Source of the DNA: Phototrophicus methaneseepsis
GTDB lineage: Bacteria; Chloroflexota; Anaerolineae; Aggregatilineales; Phototrophicaceae
Assembly (NCBI RefSeq): GCF_015500095.1
Contig: NZ_CP062983.1
Span: 4,588,001 to 4,652,000, forward strand
DNA: 64,000 nt
Direction: 5' to 3'
The notes beneath the pieces were generated by a model, which ran no database searches, had not been told where the DNA came from, and worked only from the letters and a program-made list of their open reading frames with translations. Positions 61,760-64,000 of this stretch are shown piece after piece. Both the position numbers and the translations under genes were made by a program. Every line of letters starts with the position of its first letter. The stretch's first letter is position 1.

Positions 61760-63757
61760 ATGCGTTTGCCAATACGCTTATTCATTTGCCTTGTCGCCCT
61801 GAGCTTGTTACTCAGCAGCGCGATGAGCATCCTGGCACAAGATGCCCCAACACCCTTTATTCCCGTCATATCAGACGATGAAGGGGGTGACAATTCAGCC
61901 GCACCCACGCTTGATGCGAACGTGACACCAGTGCCAACACAGGCTAATCCGGCTGAAACAACTGTCCCTGACCAGGAAGGCACGCCAACAGAACCTACAG
62001 AGCAGCCAGCAGAAGCCACACCGACCCCACTACCAGAAGCGCAAATCCCGAATGAAGCTCTCGAATGCCCGATACAAGTGCAGGAAGCTGTGACGGCAAC
62101 AGAACTCATCTGTACAGACATGCTGCCCGGACAGGCTTGCATCGGCAACGGTATCATTCAGGCACAGCCGCGCACAGCCACAGAAGGCTTCGCGTTCAGC
62201 CAGCCCGGCGACCGCACCGAGTTCAGCGGCCTGAACAGCCTCGCGCTAACCACCTCGAACACAGAAAATTTAGTCTGGGCTATCGTCGATGCCGTAGCGC
62301 CCTTCACAACGCGTGACAGTGGCACCAGTGCCAATGCGACCTTGATCGCCTTTGGCGATGTCTCCATGAGCAATACAGGCGATACCTACGACCCCAACTT
62401 CCAGACAGCGACTGTCCTGGCGCAACAAGGCCTGAACGTACGCCGCACACCTGATGAACGCGGCGTGGTCGTCTACCAGTTGGAGCCATCCCAAGAAGTT
62501 GTCGTCACCGGGCGTACTGCTGATAACCAGTGGATTCGTATTGAAATCCCAAGCGCTTTTAGCGGTGTAGGTTGGGTCTATGCGCCCTATATGGGTGTTG
62601 ATTTGGAGACACTCGAATATGTCGATGCCGATTCACCTCGCCCGCAATTGGAGGCCCCGGAATTTGGTCCCATGCAGGCCTTCAGCATGCAGAGCACACG
62701 TTATGAAAGCTGCGAAAATACGCCCGATAGTGGCCTGCTGATTCAGTCACCCTCCGGCCTGGCGGATGCGGTGTTGGTGCGCATTAATGGCGTACGAATC
62801 GAGTTGAATGGCGCGGTCTTCGTGCAGGCACAGCCGGACATGGGTATGGAAGTCGATGTTCTGGAAGGCGAAGCGCTCATTAATGCTGCCGATACAGATG
62901 TCACTGCGACAGCGGGCAACGCCGTTCGCGTCGGCATGACCGCAGAGATGACGCCCAACAGTGCGCCTAGCATCTTCGGCTATGATGAAACCGCTGTAGG
63001 CCTGCTGCCAATTAGCTTGCTGCCACGTCCGTTTGGCGTCATGCCAGCCAGTGGTGAAGCAGCGCCAACACCACTGCCAAGCGATGCAGACGATACAACC
63101 CAAACGGCGGACGATACGTCAGCAGCCAGCACCCCAGCCGCGCCCAGTGTGGCTGAATGCCTCATTACAGCCGTTGATGCCCCTAAGAATATCCGCAGCG
63201 GCCCCGGCGTGAGCTTCCCCACAGTGGGGGCTCTGGCATCTGGCAGCAGCACAGTAGCTACAGGTCAGGCCAATGACAGCTTTAACTTTACATGGTATCA
63301 GGTAGAAGAAGGCTGGTTACGCTTCGATACAGTGGAAGCTTCGCCTGGTTGTACGGACCTACCCGTTGTGGAAGCACCAACGCAAGCAGCCGTCACGCCG
63401 ACGATAACGGCAACCCCGTCGATCAGCCTCTCCTCTAGTGAGTTGGGTGCTGTCTGTGCAACTGGCAGCGTCAGCACGAGCGGCACATCGGCCGGTGAAG
63501 AATTGGCCCTGGAACTGGGCGGCACGTGGCAAGCAACGAGTGGCACCCGCATCACGGTGACAACCAATGGTGGCATGTTCCGAGGTGAATATGGCGACTA
63601 CATCCGCCTCACTGACAGCAACGATGTGATCCTGGCGCAATCCGGCGAGAGCACCTCACTGAGCTATACCTTTACAGCAGATACCACCTTTACGATTGGA
63701 TTTTCGGCAGCCAATGGTGATACGGTCCAGGCGACGATAACCTGCGCCTCTGCTTAG
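61760..63757 (+). CDS. Secreted SH3 and FecR-like domain protein
   Basis: Encodes 665 residues. A signal peptide (LFICLVALSLLLSSAMSILA) is followed by a Thr/Pro/Glu-rich stalk (~30-100). An SH3-type module comes at ~215-275 (LNVRRTPDERGVVVYQLEPS, GWVYAPYM). A FecR-like segment lies at ~325-395 (LADAVLVRINGVRIELNGAV, VDVLEGEALINAAD). A second linker leads to another SH3 module at ~465-535 (KNIRSGPGVSFPTVGALASG). The last ~100 residues form a beta-sandwich (ELALELGGTWQATSGTRITV). No enzyme motif is seen. It probably binds the wall or another surface component. ATG at 61760 with GGAG about 9 nt upstream. Confidence 0.82.
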   Translation: MRLPIRLFICLVALSLLLSSAMSILAQDAPTPFIPVISDDEGGDNSAAPTLDANVTPVPTQANPAETTVPDQEGTPTEPTEQPAEATPTPLPEAQIPNEALECPIQVQEAVTATELICTDMLPGQACIGNGIIQAQPRTATEGFAFSQPGDRTEFSGLNSLALTTSNTENLVWAIVDAVAPFTTRDSGTSANATLIAFGDVSMSNTGDTYDPNFQTATVLAQQGLNVRRTPDERGVVVYQLEPSQEVVVTGRTADNQWIRIEIPSAFSGVGWVYAPYMGVDLETLEYVDADSPRPQLEAPEFGPMQAFSMQSTRYESCENTPDSGLLIQSPSGLADAVLVRINGVRIELNGAVFVQAQPDMGMEVDVLEGEALINAADTDVTATAGNAVRVGMTAEMTPNSAPSIFGYDETAVGLLPISLLPRPFGVMPASGEAAPTPLPSDADDTTQTADDTSAASTPAAPSVAECLITAVDAPKNIRSGPGVSFPTVGALASGSSTVATGQANDSFNFTWYQVEEGWLRFDTVEASPGCTDLPVVEAPTQAAVTPTITATPSISLSSSELGAVCATGSVSTSGTSAGEELALELGGTWQATSGTRITVTTNGGMFRGEYGDYIRLTDSNDVILAQSGESTSLSYTFTADTTFTIGFSAANGDTVQATITCASA

Positions 63758-63771
63758 TCACATTCTGAAAC

Positions 63772-63804
63772 AAAAACGCCCTGCTTGTGCAGGGCGTTTT
63801 TTGA
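63772..63804. terminator. Intrinsic terminator after the SH3/FecR-like gene
   Basis: Stem ACGCCCTGC/GCAGGGCGT (63776-63784 with 63789-63797), a 4-nt loop, and a T run. Confidence 0.92.
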
Positions 63805-63810
63805 TCCCAT

Positions 63811-63845
63811 TGACGCTTCAAAGAACAAAAATTTACTATATACAA
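63811..63845 (+). promoter_or_regulatory. Possible promoter in the last intergenic region
   Basis: TTGACG followed after 18 nt by TACTAT, in AT-rich DNA between the terminator and the next probable start codon. Tentative. Confidence 0.3.
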
Positions 63846-63977
63846 ATAATTAAGTAATGTTCAAAAATTAATTCTTATTCAAGAATAACTGGCATAAAAT
63901 AGGCTTAGCTGTCATCATAGTACTTCAGATGACGTGTTTAGTACCTGCGGTATCTGAACTTATATCGGGAGCAGCCT

Positions 63978-64000
63978 ATGCTATCCAAAAACTTGCCCAG
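63978..64000 (+). CDS. Probable start of a further gene (cut by window end)
   Basis: GGGAG lies 6 nt before an ATG, followed by seven open codons (LSKNLP). Too short to identify; only the ribosome site and the position after a terminator support it. Confidence 0.35.

Overview
The window reads as a chromosomal segment of a free-living bacterium of the phylum Chloroflexota, most likely Anaerolineae or a close relative. This is inference from gene content: a complex I cluster, a complete mraZ-to-ftsZ division cluster with a canonical FtsZ tail, an adenosylcobalamin-dependent ribonucleotide reductase, and several very large secreted proteins built from SH3, LysM, alpha-2-macroglobulin and DUF11-like modules. 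Base composition looks even throughout. I saw no rRNA, tRNA, CRISPR array or prophage.

Positions 1-7638 (minus strand) carry the membrane arm of respiratory complex I in the order nuoA-H-J-K-L-M-M', where the last gene runs off the window. Two adjacent genes are both NuoM-type antiporter subunits, and the lateral helix of NuoL contains a 26-residue internal duplication. Together these suggest a complex I with one extra proton-pumping module. Positions 8051-11194 (plus) hold two FemA/FemB-type aminoacyl transferases, the second apparently starting at AUU, and an epoxide-hydrolase-like enzyme. Positions 11277-21982 contain a membrane-anchored zinc-ribbon protein, a GNAT acetyltransferase divergent from an XRE regulator, a 2080-residue alpha-2-macroglobulin-like protein without its thioester, a YdcF-type protein and a membrane-protein gene broken by a single-base frameshift. 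Positions 22148-25820 contain nrdJ, its long upstream region with three GTGGG repeats, and an IS200-type insertion sequence with identical hairpins at both ends.

Positions 25909-42253 (minus) are the division and cell-wall (dcw) cluster: mraZ, rsmH, ftsL-like, ftsI, mraY, murD, ftsW, murG, two tandem CvpA-like membrane proteins, murC, murB, a small membrane protein, ftsQ, ftsA and ftsZ. The cluster lacks murE, murF and ddl. It ends in a strong terminator after ftsZ and starts at a likely MraZ-box promoter.

Positions 42487-63757 form a secretion-rich accessory region mixed with housekeeping genes. It contains two adjacent secreted double-domain esterases, each with a damaged first and an intact second active site, then uvrC, an acetoacetate-decarboxylase-like/SDR gene pair and a 2126-residue LPSTG-anchored surface protein with six exact-period 300-bp repeats. 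Next come an arginase-fold protein with an altered metal site, a three-LysM protein, an acyl-CoA ligase, a glycerate kinase and a secreted SH3/FecR-like protein. A further gene probably begins just before the window edge. Strong intrinsic terminators separate most transcription units.
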